Origin: Gnetum montanum
Taxonomy: Eukaryota; Streptophyta; Gnetopsida; Gnetales; Gnetaceae
Direction: 5' to 3'
Length of the DNA: 33,231 nt
Assembly (NCBI GenBank): GCA_015680685.1
Contig: MNCI01011147.1
Coordinates: 118,549-151,779 of the forward strand
In this document: positions 9,028-19,089 of the stretch, in pieces
Layout of the letters: each line of letters opens with the position of its first letter
How positions within the stretch are numbered: position 1 is the stretch's first letter
Position numbers and translations under genes: made by a program
Notes under the pieces: model-generated
Database searches by the model: none
What the model saw: the letters and a program-made list of their open reading frames with translations, nothing else
Told to the model about the DNA's origin: nothing

Positions 9028-9249
9028 AAAAAAAAAGAAAAAAGAAAAGAAAAGAATTTAAGGTGCCCTACGTGGGAAGGTTTCCATGTTGAGGGGAAAA
9101 CTCCCATCCCTCCACACTGGGGGTAGGTGAGATTTAACCCCCTGCAAATGTTTTCAACATAGAAAAGTGTATACCCATTATAAAACTCATAAAATTGCCA
9201 TTTTTGGCTTTTCAAAAAGCATTTTTGACATCTCCCCCTCCCCCCGCCC
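9028..9249 (-). repeat. Possible degenerate SINE-like repeat with low-complexity ends
   Basis: An A/G-rich run (9028-9057) is followed by TGGGAAGGTTTCCATGTTGA, which contains an imperfect inverted repeat. Then comes GGTGAGATTTAACCCCC, whose reverse complement weakly resembles a pol III B box. The stretch ends in CTCCCCCTCCCCCCGCCC right before the N. Only the low-complexity nature is certain. Confidence 0.3.
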
Positions 9250-9250
9250 N
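9250..9250. other. Assembly N at the left edge of the kinase fragment
   Basis: Kinase coding sequence starts immediately to the right, in the middle of the catalytic loop. The left side is non-kinase low-complexity DNA. Confidence 0.75.
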
Positions 9251-9773
9251 TCGCATAATCCACTGTGACATAAAGCCTGAGAACATTCTTCTGGACGCCC
9301 AATTTCAAGCCAAGGTCGCTGATTTCGGGTTGGCCAAGATGATGGGCCGCGATTTCAGCAAAGCGCTCACCAGCATGCGCGGCACCCGCGGGTATGTGGC
9401 GCCAGAATGGCTTTCAGGGCAGCCCATCACGGCCAAGGCCGACGTTTACAGCTTCGGCATGACGTTACTCGAGATCGTCACCGGTCGACGCAACGCAGGC
9501 GGTGGAGGGGGAGGCGGGTCACAGAGCTTCTTTTTAGCAAGGGCGGCATCGGAAATCAGCGCCGGGAATGCCGTGGCTGTGATGGACCCTCGGCTGGGGC
9601 GCGATGCGAGTATGGAGGAGGAGCAGGTGAGAAAGGTGGCATGCATGGCGTTGTGGTGTGTTCAGCATGAGGAGGCCGCGCGGCCGTCCATGCGCGACGT
9701 GCTGCAGGTGCTCCAAGGTGTGGCCCAGCCTCCTGAGGTACCGCCTCCTGTTCCGCCGTTGATGCAAGTGTGA
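9251..9773 (+). CDS. C-terminal half of a G-type lectin S-receptor-like Ser/Thr kinase (partial)
   Basis: From 9252 the frame encodes 173 residues from kinase subdomain VIB to the stop at 9771-9773. Present are RIIHCDIKPENILLD (1-15, HCD so a non-RD kinase), VADFGLAK (22-29), TSMRGTRGYVAPEW (40-53), ADVYSFGMTLLEIVTGRRN (63-81) and ARPSM (143-147). The tail is proline-rich (PEVPPPVPPL). The string TSMRGTRGYVAPEW with ITAKADVY is typical of the S-domain/G-type lectin class of the At2g19130 kind, which act as plasma-membrane receptors. Signal peptide, lectin domain, membrane segment and kinase N-lobe are missing because the sequence is cut at the N at 9250. Residues 83-89 are seven Gly encoded by GGC/GGT/GGA/GGG/GGA/GGC/GGG. 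The fragment is GC- and CpG-rich, unlike its surroundings. Functional status cannot be judged. Confidence 0.88.
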
Positions 9774-10537
9774 CTGTGATGCTTCTTTGCCCAGTCTTGT
9801 GTTCGACTGCGCCACCCACCACGACAATGCCCTTGACTGCGACCGCGGCCACGAGCAGGAGCAGGTGGATAACAGTGATTACAGACTACTACGTTTGGTC
9901 ACTTTTATTACAATTTGCATTCAGGCCAACATTTTTTAACCCGTGCGTAACAGGCTGATATGGCGATCATTCTCCGATTTGACTTTCGTGGAGAGCTGGT
10001 TCGACTCTTTCAAGTTGTGGATTGGGTCCTATTGGGGTCTATCAAGGTGCAACCCCTGCACTAGTAATCTACCCTAAACCCTGTCTCACTATGCCTTCAT
10101 AATTTAAGAATGAGTCATGCTACAGGCACATCTACCTAGATCTTAGTTATTGTCAGTGTTCGTGTTCTTCTCTGCGTTCTTCTCTGCAAACATAGTACTG
10201 GCTTTTAATGCCTTCTGTATTAATGGTGCATGTGCTATGCCAACAATGCTATGTGAATTCTTATTCTTAAATGAAAATTGCCGTGCAGGTATACCTTGCC
10301 GAAGTTCTGGGTGAACCACGATTTTTATTATTATGTGGGTGCTGTTAATTTACATTCGATTAAGCAAAATAATAAACTAACAGAAGAAGTAAAAATTCCA
10401 TCATGTAATTAGAAGAAATGCAGAAATGCACTAATAACAGAAAAATTATTCTGGGCAACATACACAAACCAAAGTAATGGCTCTAGCTTCTAGCAAGCCT
10501 TAATTCCGACTTAGCATTACAAGAGAAGAGAAAACAT
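9774..10537. other. 3' flank of the lectin receptor kinase
   Basis: GC content falls away within about 150 bases of the stop. No gene is supported. CCTTGCCGAAGTTCTGGG followed by TGAACCACG near 10295-10320 is faintly reminiscent of Ty1/copia LTR ends, but no paired LTR or coding region accompanies it. Confidence 0.4.
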
Positions 10538-10771
10538 TCAATGGCAAAAGGTCTTGAAAAATGGATGACTTGCTCTCTCTTTCACTTGATCACTTAATGT
10601 AACTTGGTCTCTTGATGCAACCTTGGTTTTTCCATCTTCCAATCCATCACTTATATAGATTTTATATGCTAAATAAAGACAGTAGCCAAAAAGAAAAAGA
10701 AAAAGAACAAGATAAAATATACCATTACATATGCCATAATGGTAGAAGATACCTGCAACACCATTAATCAT
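10538..10771 (-). CDS. Small ORF with one predicted membrane segment, doubtful
   Basis: A 77-codon frame. A hydrophobic stretch (IFYLVLFLFLFGYCLYLAYKI) spans about residues 18-38, followed by a polar, charged C-terminus. It is the only frame of note in several kilobases of AT-rich DNA and could be an exon of an unrecognised gene or a chance frame. No family was recognised, and the hydrophobic run comes from an AT-rich, low-complexity stretch. Treat as a weak candidate. Confidence 0.2.
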   Translation of the reverse strand: MINGVAGIFYHYGICNGIFYLVLFLFLFGYCLYLAYKIYISDGLEDGKTKVASRDQVTLSDQVKERASHPFFKTFCH

Positions 10772-13404
10772 TCTTGATAGATTTGATATGTTACAATGAT
10801 AAGTTTATGCTAGCTACCACAACCATTACATGCCGCGAGTCGTTTGCTTAAAATAAGTAACACAGCTGTGTCGTAACTTCTAGAATTTTATTAAAAATAA
10901 AAATGAGTTAAATATGATAAGATTATGGCATATTCACTAACAAGTTTCACAGTTTTGCTAAGCACCAGACAACACTATCAAGAGAGATTATACTTCTAGA
11001 ATTTTGTTATAGCTGATTTTGAGAAATCATTAGAGGATCAGCAAACTGGACGAGATGAAAATCTTTCCAATTCATTTAATTGGGTTTGGAAAAAGCATGT
11101 AATTAGGATAGTCCTAAGATGATAATAGAAAGGGTCATCATAGAACGTTCAATACTCCTCTTCCCAAACTAATCGTGCAAGGTTAACATGATATAAGCCA
11201 TATTTTTTTAGTAGATATAATTCTATTTCAATGATATAAACTTGGAAAAGATAGTTTTTCTAACTCGAAACCATTTTAAACCTCCAAAGCATAACAAAGA
11301 ACTGAAAGCAAACATGTTTTGAAGTCCATTTTTGTGCCTCAATTAGGTTACTTGGTCATTGTTCCAACAGTAAGCTATTTTTTTCAACAAGCAAAAATGA
11401 TAATAGTAAATTATTGAGGTGTGTTGTTAATTCTAAGTACAAGGCACCTCCCTTTGTACGGGTTTCATGTTGGCATTATTTTGGGCAAGTTGGCTGAAAT
11501 TAACAAAGCCAAGGTATGTAATAGGATGAAAAGAATATGTAAAACTATTAACACCTAATTTAGCCATAATTAATTATAATTATAACTTCATAATTTGGCT
11601 TTTATCAAAGCATAGAATTATGCCAGCTATGTAAGTGAATGCTTGAGTGGTACCAAAATACTACATTATGACCAAATGAAAGGGTCTGTGCATCAACACA
11701 AAATCAAAGGGTGTGTGAAGCAAATTTAACAGTTTTTTTCTCTAGTGGAAGCTTAATTTAAGTTTGTTGTAAGTCTTGAATAAAGACGATTTGGAATTTC
11801 TAAAGCTTGCTAGAAGCTGAAACAATTACGGGAATTTTTTCAGGACAATTATATTGTTTGCCTTGAAATTGTTCTCTTATTTTCTATTAATTTCTACAGC
11901 TGTCATTTGCTTGTTTACATTTCTCCTACTTTAATGATGCATTAAAAATTAATGCATTCTTGAGTTACTCAGCTCTTTCAAATATTCCCTAATTCGTATG
12001 GTCACAATGCTGCATGACGTGGTGCATTGTGTAAACTTGACCTAATTATGATGTGTCATTATCATTGTTGAAAAATAATACTCAAAATGCCATGGTAAAT
12101 CATCACCTCTGTTAATTTGAATAAGGGCCTGGATTGCCCCAAAGTACAGATGTTGATTAATCCATTTTCATGATCTGATTTTAAAAATAAAAATAAAAAA
12201 ATAACGTAATTTCAAGTAACTAATTCATTGCAAAATGAACAGATGTATTTTGATTGTCTTACCATAAGCATTCTCTTAAGTTAAAGTTGGTAAACTGAAT
12301 CAATAGATCTTTCCTGAGAAATTGATTCATTGTACCATCAAGAGATACTATATTTTGATTTTTTAAAATCAGAAGCATCTTCTTTAAGCTGAAATTGGTA
12401 AATTAAACCAGCAGATCTTTCATTTAATTCTGTTCACCTCAACTCTTTCTCAGCAATTCAGGATTTGAGAATGATCCAAAACAATCATGTTTACATCATA
12501 ATAGATGACAAAGCAAAAGAAAAAAGAAATAGGAGTTAACAATGAAATAATCAAAATTGGTGCATCAACCATTGTGGCAATCGTGATTAAGGCCCAACAT
12601 GGCTACTTTGGAATGACAGGATTCAGGAATTACAAACGTTGAGGCAACGAAAGATACTCAAACAAAGCCACCACGTAACATCTTTCTTGCACCCTATCAT
12701 TGATGGTATCGATAAACTCCTTTCTAATGACAAGAATCGTCATTGCAGATGAACAAGTGGCATTTCAGAGCATGTTGTTGAAGATGTATTTGCAAATGTC
12801 CTTCCTCACCTACCTCAGAATTCAATAGTTACAAAGTTGGTTAGTAGTTTGGTTCATCTTTCCACATCACATAGAGAAACAATTATGTATAAATTGAATT
12901 AAGAAGGTAAGGTAAAAGTACCTCATTGTAGGCTCAATGTGCCCTGTAATGTGAATCCTGTTTTGGTTGTTTAGTTTTCTCTCCTTATGCATAGTTTGTT
13001 TTTGTTATTTTTATTTTTAAATTTAAAAACTGACAAGGTATCTGAATACTGTTTCTTATATCGTGTATTGTGTGATGATTCCATCATGTTTTACTGCTGC
13101 TGCTGATAAAGTTTTATGGTTGTTGCTGCTTATTATGCAATCATTCCATTGAGTGTCATTGATCTTGCTTCTTGTTTTATAGTTTCAATTTTATGCAGTA
13201 GTTTTTTTCATTGTTCAAGGGAAAATGTGCATTTGGCATTGCCACAAGCATAGTTTGAGGGGAAAGGCAAACTATACTAAATATATGGATATAAATGGTA
13301 GGACATTTAAAGACAAAAAGGATAGTCACCTAGAGCCTTAATGTTCATCTTGCCATGCATGGTTTTGAAAAGGTTGGCAAAGTAAAAGCCTAGCCTTTTT
13401 GAGT
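10772..13404. other. AT-rich intergenic DNA
   Basis: No gene, LTR or RNA gene is supported. Stops are dense in all frames. A short decayed coding trace is possible near 12753-12901 but too brief to call. A local duplication is listed separately. Confidence 0.55.
12240..12430 (+). repeat. Diverged tandem duplication, about 107 bp period
   Basis: AAGCATTCTCTTAAGTTAAAG (12266) through AGATCTTTC recurs as AAGCATCTTCTTTAAGCTGAA (12373) through AGATCTTTC. Both are preceded by a TATTTTGATT segment. Similarity is clear but imperfect, indicating an old duplication. Confidence 0.65.
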
Positions 13405-13480
13405 AGCTATGCTAAGGTTCAAGCCCACGTCTTCTAACTTGAGAAACAAGACCTTACCACCACACCAAATGATGGTCCCT
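13405..13480 (-). repeat. tRNA-derived SINE-like element
   Basis: On the minus strand it reads TTTGGTGTGGTGGTAAGGTC, with the A box at 13457-13469. A well-kept B-box-like GGCTTGAACC follows at 13416-13425. The A-to-B spacing matches the other copies. It lies head to head with the plus copy at 13536. Confidence 0.65.
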
Positions 13481-13535
13481 ATATTTAAAAATAAAAACTA
13501 AAAAACAAGTGCTATTAACATATAATGAAATACAA

Positions 13536-13607
13536 TGAAGTGTTAACTTAGTGATAAGACTCTTGAGTTAGAACTTCTATGTTATGAGTTTGATTGTAGT
13601 GGGTAAT
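13536..13607 (+). repeat. tRNA-derived SINE-like element, interrupted by an LTR
   Basis: GAAGTGTTAACTTAGTGATAAGACTCTTG parallels the copy at 5841. The A box is at 13543-13554 and the B box AGTTTGATTGT at 13587-13597, again 44 bases apart. Similarity stops at 13607, where the LTR beginning TGATGAATC starts, so that LTR probably inserted here. Confidence 0.65.
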
Positions 13608-14293
13608 TGATGAATCGTCATTAATGGGTTATGTCAACACATCCCCATTGACACATGATTTGATGCGTTGACGTGGCATTCGGGTCTGTCTATATAAATG
13701 TGTGTACCCACTACATTTATGAAATTAATTAGTCAATAGCTTAGGGAAGTTCTTGTAGTTTATTTCCACAACAATTAAATATTTTCTAAGTGCCTATAGA
13801 GTCAAGAAGTGTATGGATCCTTATTCGAGCACTGATGTACCTAGACACTTCGGTGTTATGGCAATAAAGACAAACTTCTTGAAATACTTTGCAGCATTTG
13901 AAAATAGTTTAATGTTTACTTTAATGCACTTTAATGTTCATGCAATTTGCTTCCATGCCCTTAGTTAATTAAATATGATTAATTAATACACATAAGTACG
14001 ACCACCTTGAACACAATATTAACACTTGGTAATCCTAGTAGTGCTAACACTTGATAACCCAATAGTGTTGTAATGCATTCAAGATGTGTACGATAGGTGG
14101 AATCAAGTAATTGTGTTAGGAAATAGCTTAATGCAGTAGATAGTTATTAGATTAATTAATACTTAATCACTCTATTTTACACTTAGGCTAAAATAGATAA
14201 AAATATAAAATTATACAAATCGTGTGCCTTGGTTACACTCAATGATACACTTGTACTTACACAAGTGTATGGTTACTAGGGGCAAGCTCATCA
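13608..14293 (+). mobile_element. Diverged LTR (5' LTR of element E)
   Basis: It begins TGATGAATCG and has a TATA box TATATAAA (13691-13698) and AATAAA (13863-13868) in GGCAATAAAGACAAAC, as in the LTR at 3069. Downstream it shares the GTACGACCACCTTGAACAC and GGTTACACT segments. The right end is ambiguous. It either ends with TATGGTT...GCTCATCA at 14293 or breaks near 14267, because the bases around 14284-14310 also fit the coding frame that follows. Upstream of the TATA box there is TTGACGTGGCA, an ACGT-core motif of the kind bound by plant bZIP factors. No GATATC array is present here. Confidence 0.72.
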
Positions 14294-15419
14294 TTGCCAA
14301 TGCCCAACTTGAGGTAGCTATATTCAAAAATTGACAATTAGCTAGTGAGGTTGTGGAGTTGAGAGCCTGACTAGTTGATTTCATCATTCTTAGCCAAGTA
14401 GTAATAAGAGATGAAGCTTTTTTACAGCTTCAAAACAAACTAAGAGAGGCTGAGAACACAAAGGCGACAACAGTCTTTGACACATCCATTTTGGAGGCCT
14501 TAACCTACTACACCCAAAATGACTTGTCAAAGGTCCGCAAGAACAAATTGGTTTTAACTAAAGATAATCATTTCTTGTGGAGTGTCAAGGCCCAAAAGGA
14601 CCAAATGGTAGAATTTTTGCAATACTAGTGGAAGTTGCCAAGGTAACCATGGACTTGAGGAGGTTGATTGCTGAAAATCGAAACTTCTTGATGGAGGAAG
14701 TCCGCGTGCTTCATCAAAAATTGGCCATTGAGATAGTTGCCTAGAAGAATGAGGCCCTGAAGTTCAAACGTGTCAAGAATCACTATAGAGACTAGGTTGG
14801 ACTTCTCAAGGAGGTCAATGAAAAAGAAATCCAACTAGCCAAGGTGAAGATAAACAAGGTCCTACAGCAACTCCAATAAGAAGGTGGTATGTGGAAGCCC
14901 ATCTTTGTGGACTCAATGCATACAACAAAGTCGAAATCTACCTGAAGGAATTGAAATGAAGGAGATGACAAAATATATGGAGCTAGCCAACCTCTGGTAC
15001 GCAAACTTGGCAATGTTAACTGTCGGAAGGCCAAGGTCAGAACTAGAGAAGCAAGTGGCCAACTCTTACCTCTTGTATGAGGCAAAGTTCAAGCACCGTA
15101 GAGACACAAAGAAAAAGTTGAAAATAGCTAATGCTGAGCTTGAAGATCTTAGAGCTTGCTTCATAGATGAATGATCAATGGCTGAGAACCTAGCCAAGAG
15201 AATGAATGATTACCAAGAGCTATAAAATTCTATTAGATCATTTGACATCAAGCATAAATAATTCATTGCTTGGTTCATTAACATTAGGGAGTTATTCCTG
15301 GCCATGCCCTATCTGTAGGATGTTCCTGTACTAGCTCACATTGGTGACACCGTGTGGACTGTGTATGATTGCCATACCAAGGAGGAGAAGATGAAAGCAT
15401 TGTAGGTGGAACTAGATAC
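14294..15419 (+). pseudogene. Coiled-coil reading frame of element E, broken
   Basis: Frames interrupted by several stops read as Lys/Glu/Leu-rich helix. Examples are RDEAFLQLQNKLREAENTKA (from about 14410), LRRLIAENRNFLMEEVRVLH (about 14655-14715) and KKKLKIANAELEDLRACFID (about 15110-15170). The last resembles the start of the region (KLIIANAQLEVA, 14284-14319), so there is internal repetition. The longest continuous piece is 14884-15174. Most breaks are single TAG or TGA codons. No enzyme motif was found and the family was not recognised. A structural or gag-like retroelement protein is the most natural guess, given its place between two LTR segments. Confidence 0.5.
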
Positions 15420-15662
15420 TTGTGTTAGGAAATAGCTCAAAATATTAGATAGTTATTAGATTAATTAATACTTAATTACTTTATTTTACACTTAGGCTAA
15501 AATAAATAAAAATATAAAATTATACAAATCATATGCCTTGGTTACACTTAACCATATGCTTGCACTTACACAAGTGGAATCAAGAAGACAATGATCACGT
15601 CCTTAGGTTCACTACCTAGATGATGTGCATTTATAAAATTACAATCTACGAAATTCAACCAA
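15420..15662 (+). mobile_element. LTR fragment, second copy of element E type
   Basis: Bases 15420-15576 align without gaps to 14111-14267 at roughly 90 percent identity by eye. Beyond that, GAAGACAATGA and ATCTACGAAATTCAACC match the end part of the LTRs at 3069 and 22569. It lacks the first 500 or so bases and the last few dozen of an LTR. Confidence 0.8.
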
Positions 15663-17090
15663 ATTGCTAGTGGACATAGGAGTGTTCAAAACTTCTACCA
15701 CATAGTCAACCATCACCTTTGTTACTATCTTCTTCCCTTGGTGCTACATCACCAAGATAATTGTCCCATCGCCCTCCTCCAGGTGCACTAAAAAAGTGGC
15801 AGTGTTTTCAAAAATCTTTGGGAATTGTTGTTGTCGTGGGAGAGACATCGTCACTTCCCAGGCACTTGGATTTGACCTGGCAAGCTCCTACATCCTTTGA
15901 GCAATGAACAATAGGGTACTCTTCTCCAACTAGCTAAGAGTGCATGTAACCTCAGGCTCAATGTTGGTCGATAGATTGATGGATCATAACCACTCAGTCC
16001 TGCCTGCTTGCCTACTATTGCAAGAGTTTCTCACAGAGCTTGTGCATGCACTCAATTGTAGCATGAGCCTCTGACATTATTTCTTGAGTGGTTGATGATG
16101 GTGATGGCTACTCCTCTTCTTGTAGCTTGGTGGATGCCTTATCCTTCATAATATCCTACCAAGAGGTAGTAGGAGCATGATGAAGGGCTTCATTGGCATA
16201 GCAGGCTATGCCTCTCCTTTTGTACAATTTTTTCATAAGGCATGGAAAGGGAAGAATCTTCCTCCCATACTTTTTTTCTTTAAATCTCTTCTTGATTTCT
16301 AGGAAGATGAGCTATGGAAGGTTGACAGGGAATTTACCACTTAGAGTAGCACACACACAGGTAGAGAAGGTTGTGATCTTGCTCAACCTCATTGTTGGGT
16401 TACGGTAATAGGATACAATTTTGAAGTAGGCCCTCTTTGCCTTGGTGAGTACACCGTACTCCTTATGGTCCACTCCATAGCATCCTTGGATTCATTCTCT
16501 TTTAATGTCTGGGTCTACTTACATTGATATCTTTGCTAAGATTGCCCTAATGTTAGGTAATGTGAGGGCCTTTGAGATGGCTTCCATAGAGTAGGACACA
16601 CTGATGTCCTCTATTTTTACTATGGCATCCGCTTACCTATTGTTCCAGAAGAGGTACATTTCTATCATGTACCACTCTTCACTGGAAGTGAGGATAGGCC
16701 ATATGGGAGAGGTTTGCAGTTTTGTTTTAACCTCTTCTAGTGCCAAGTCCAAGAAAGGGCCAAAGTTTAGTTCTTAAAGAACTACACTTTGAACCTCCTT
16801 GGAGAAAATTTACCTTAGGTAGGCTTCAATCAAAGTGACTTATAGGTATGGTCCAAGCCTAGGCACATCATCTTGATTTGATTGCCCAATATCAACTACG
16901 AGAATTTGAGATAGATTCCACCTCAGGCTCTTCTTGAAGAGGTCCTGTTGCATGTGTTTCTACTACTTCCTCTTGGGGTTGTTGTAGCTGCTGGTCTCTT
17001 CCTCTTCTAGGTTGCTTATTCCTCAGTTGGAATGGTCCTTCTTCCTATGGTTGTTTATCTCTTGGTTTGGGTGTCATCTGCAATCATAAC
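15663..17090 (-). pseudogene. Unfamiliar retroelement ORF, copy 1
   Basis: Read on the minus strand from about 17080 it begins MTPKPRDKQP, then a Q/R/E-rich linker, then mixed frames. A recognisable core around 16190-16410 includes TLSGKFPVNLP, FLEIKKRFKEKKYGRK and LPFPCLMKKLYKRRGI. It is followed by a Ser/Glu-rich segment (PSPSSTTQEIMSEAHATIEC). The core matches 23840-24941 in order and wording, and loosely recalls the family called putative plant transposon protein in Athila-type elements; this is from memory and not checked. In-frame stops near 16090-16310 are all TAG. The ORF sits behind a TATA-bearing leader at 17100-17480. Its left end is cut by element E. Confidence 0.5.
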
Positions 17091-17099
17091 ATTGTCAAA

Positions 17100-17480
17100 G
17101 ATTATCATTTGTGAACTATCAAAGTTTATTTGTAAGGTTTAGCTAAAGTGGATTAGTGATATTTAAAATTATTTTATTAGTTAAACCTTGTGGGAGTTAG
17201 AAGAATTTAAAAAAATTTTCTATCAAAAACCTCTGGTTTCCAATCCTGATGACATAAAGCTCACCTTTGGTAGTTGTAAGATTGAAGAACAAAGTGAATT
17301 CAATAAGCAATTCAAAAGTTATGGGCTTAAGAGGGCTATGGGCTCTGAAAATGACAAAAACTCCCTTGGAGTGTGAGTGCAAATGGCAAAAAATGGCTAA
17401 GTCCCTGATGCTATTTATAGGCTTTTTGTGATGTGTTAATAGGGATGTGTTGATGTAGTTGCAAGATAAAATTTTACACA
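17100..17480 (-). promoter_or_regulatory. TATA-bearing LTR-like leader, copy 1
   Basis: On the minus strand ACATCAACACATCCCTATT precedes GCCTATAAATAGC (TATA at about 17411-17418), then a leader with AGGGAGTTTTTGTCATTTTC running toward the ORF. The equivalent stretch before the second ORF copy is at 24980-25492. The ACATC segment also recalls the U3 of the LTR at 13608 (GTCAACACATCCCCATTGAC). It may be a decayed LTR or an internal promoter. Confidence 0.4.
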
Positions 17481-17639
17481 TTAAAAAACTAAGTAAAAAT
17501 AAAGATTTTATTTCATAAAATTGAAGTCTAAAGGAAGCAAAAAAAGCTTGGAACAAGATGAAATGCTTGAAGAGGGCTAGAATATGCAAAAAAGAAGATT
17601 TGATTAGGAGATTATTGGTCAAGGAGTGCAAAACTAGAT

Positions 17640-18650
17640 GTAATTGATGTGGAGTTTGTAAGGTTTAAAAGTAGAAATGACTAAGGGATACGAAATTGAA
17701 CTAACCCAACCGAGGAGTATGCAAGTGGATCCTTCCCATAGCAGGCTCATTCCCATAATACCCTTGCATGTCCTTAAACCAAAGAGTTCATGGATCCCAC
17801 AAATGATTAATGGTTGTGGAGAGTTAAGAACCGAATCATCCAAGAAACCATTAAGGAATTTTAACCATCACAAAATAAAGACATTGAAACTAGCATGAGA
17901 AGAGGTAGTGAGGTGATTGATGGAAAGTATAGGTGGATGAGAGAGTGTGGAATGGAGTCTCGTATTGTGGTCACATGATTTCCCTTATGGAACATGTGAT
18001 TAGTATGACTCGATAATGTCCATCCTTAGTCCAAATTAAGGCTATTCACTTTCAGTGACTTTGCATTGACACACTTAGACAATTCCACCCCTTTGATGTA
18101 TAAGAACATCCCCAAAAATCACTCACCATTCCAAAGAGAGAAGAAAAGAGAAGTAGGAAGTGAAAAGGACTTTAGTTAGAGAGGTTCCTTCAGGCATGGG
18201 TAACATGTCTTTGTAGCCCCATAACTAGTGCTTGTAACTTGTTACTGAGTCTAAGGGATGTGCTTTGAATTCCCATATTTTTTTTTCAGTGGAAACCACA
18301 CCGTGCAAAGACATAGCTTCTTGTTTATTGGTCAACACAGGAATGGTGAGGGATCCATGAAAATACTTATGCACCCCAAATGGTAGGCAAGTATAAAAGA
18401 TGACAAATCCCCTTGAAGTCACATCCTTGTCTATCCACTTAATTCATTTTAAATTTGGAAACTACCAAGATTGCAAATTCAACATAAGTTGTAATTAAGA
18501 AGGGACCTCATACTTCCAAAATGAGGAGACACCATAAAGTTATGTGGATCGATGGATGATGTGGACTCACCACCTATTATCATGAAAAGAATCAATTCCC
18601 CATTTATTATCATCAAAATTCAAAGATGAAATCTAGACATTTGCAATTAA
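17640..18650 (-). mobile_element. Retroelement noncoding block X, copy 2
   Basis: The reverse complement of 17930-18650 aligns with 1330-2160. Landmarks are CCATAACTAGTGCTTGTA (about 18223), GGGATGTGCTTTGAATTC (about 18254), the TTTCAGTGAC segment (about 18050) and the ATCGATGGATGATG segment (about 18548). The 17640-17930 part shares AGTGGATCCTTCCC and CATAATACCCTTG with 25797-25835. It lies downstream, on the minus strand, of the integrase of element C. Confidence 0.6.
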
Positions 18651-18689
18651 TTGAACAAAAAGTACAAACCACCATCAATTAGCAACTAA

Positions 18690-18890
18690 AGTTGCACCAA
18701 ATCCTAATGACAATAAAGAAAAAGGAGAAGAACTTAAGAAAAATTCAAATAAAAAAAATATAGAAAATATTCAAGAAAGAGAAAATGTATTAAAGATGGT
18801 GTAAAACAAAAAAAGTGAAAAACTAAGGAGCCACTTTATTGAATTTTACCATGGATGGTCATCTTTCCCACAACTAAGTTAAAAGGAGGA
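18690..18890 (-). repeat. T-rich region after integrase (minus strand)
   Basis: On the minus strand a TTAGTTGTGGGAAAGATGACC junction leads into T-rich DNA with CACTTTTTTTGTTTTACACC. This is the position-equivalent of 1090-1260 in the plus-strand element. Confidence 0.55.
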
Positions 18891-19089
18891 GATTCCAAAG
18901 ATTGAGTGTGCTTGATCATTTGTTGAGGTATTGTGTCCACTGGTTACTCGTGGCTCATGGAAAGGCTTTATTTGTTGAGTATTAACTAACAGTTTCTTAT
19001 TTGGGTTGTCAGGCTAGTAGAAGGGTTTCATAGATGATATAAGGACCCTTCCATAATCTTTGAAACTTAGTTCATTGAGGTATGCATAT

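Noticed and set aside
9407-9852. Several frames on both strands over the GC-rich kinase
   Set aside because: They are shadows of the kinase frame caused by high GC content; only the kinase frame has conserved motifs.
10290-10330. Ty1/copia LTR end
   Set aside because: The resemblance is a short phrase only; no second LTR, primer site or copia coding region accompanies it.
12753-12901. Short frame reading HVVEDVFANVLPHLPQNS, faintly F-box-like
   Set aside because: It is under 50 codons, with a stop directly before it, no start and no flanking coding signal.
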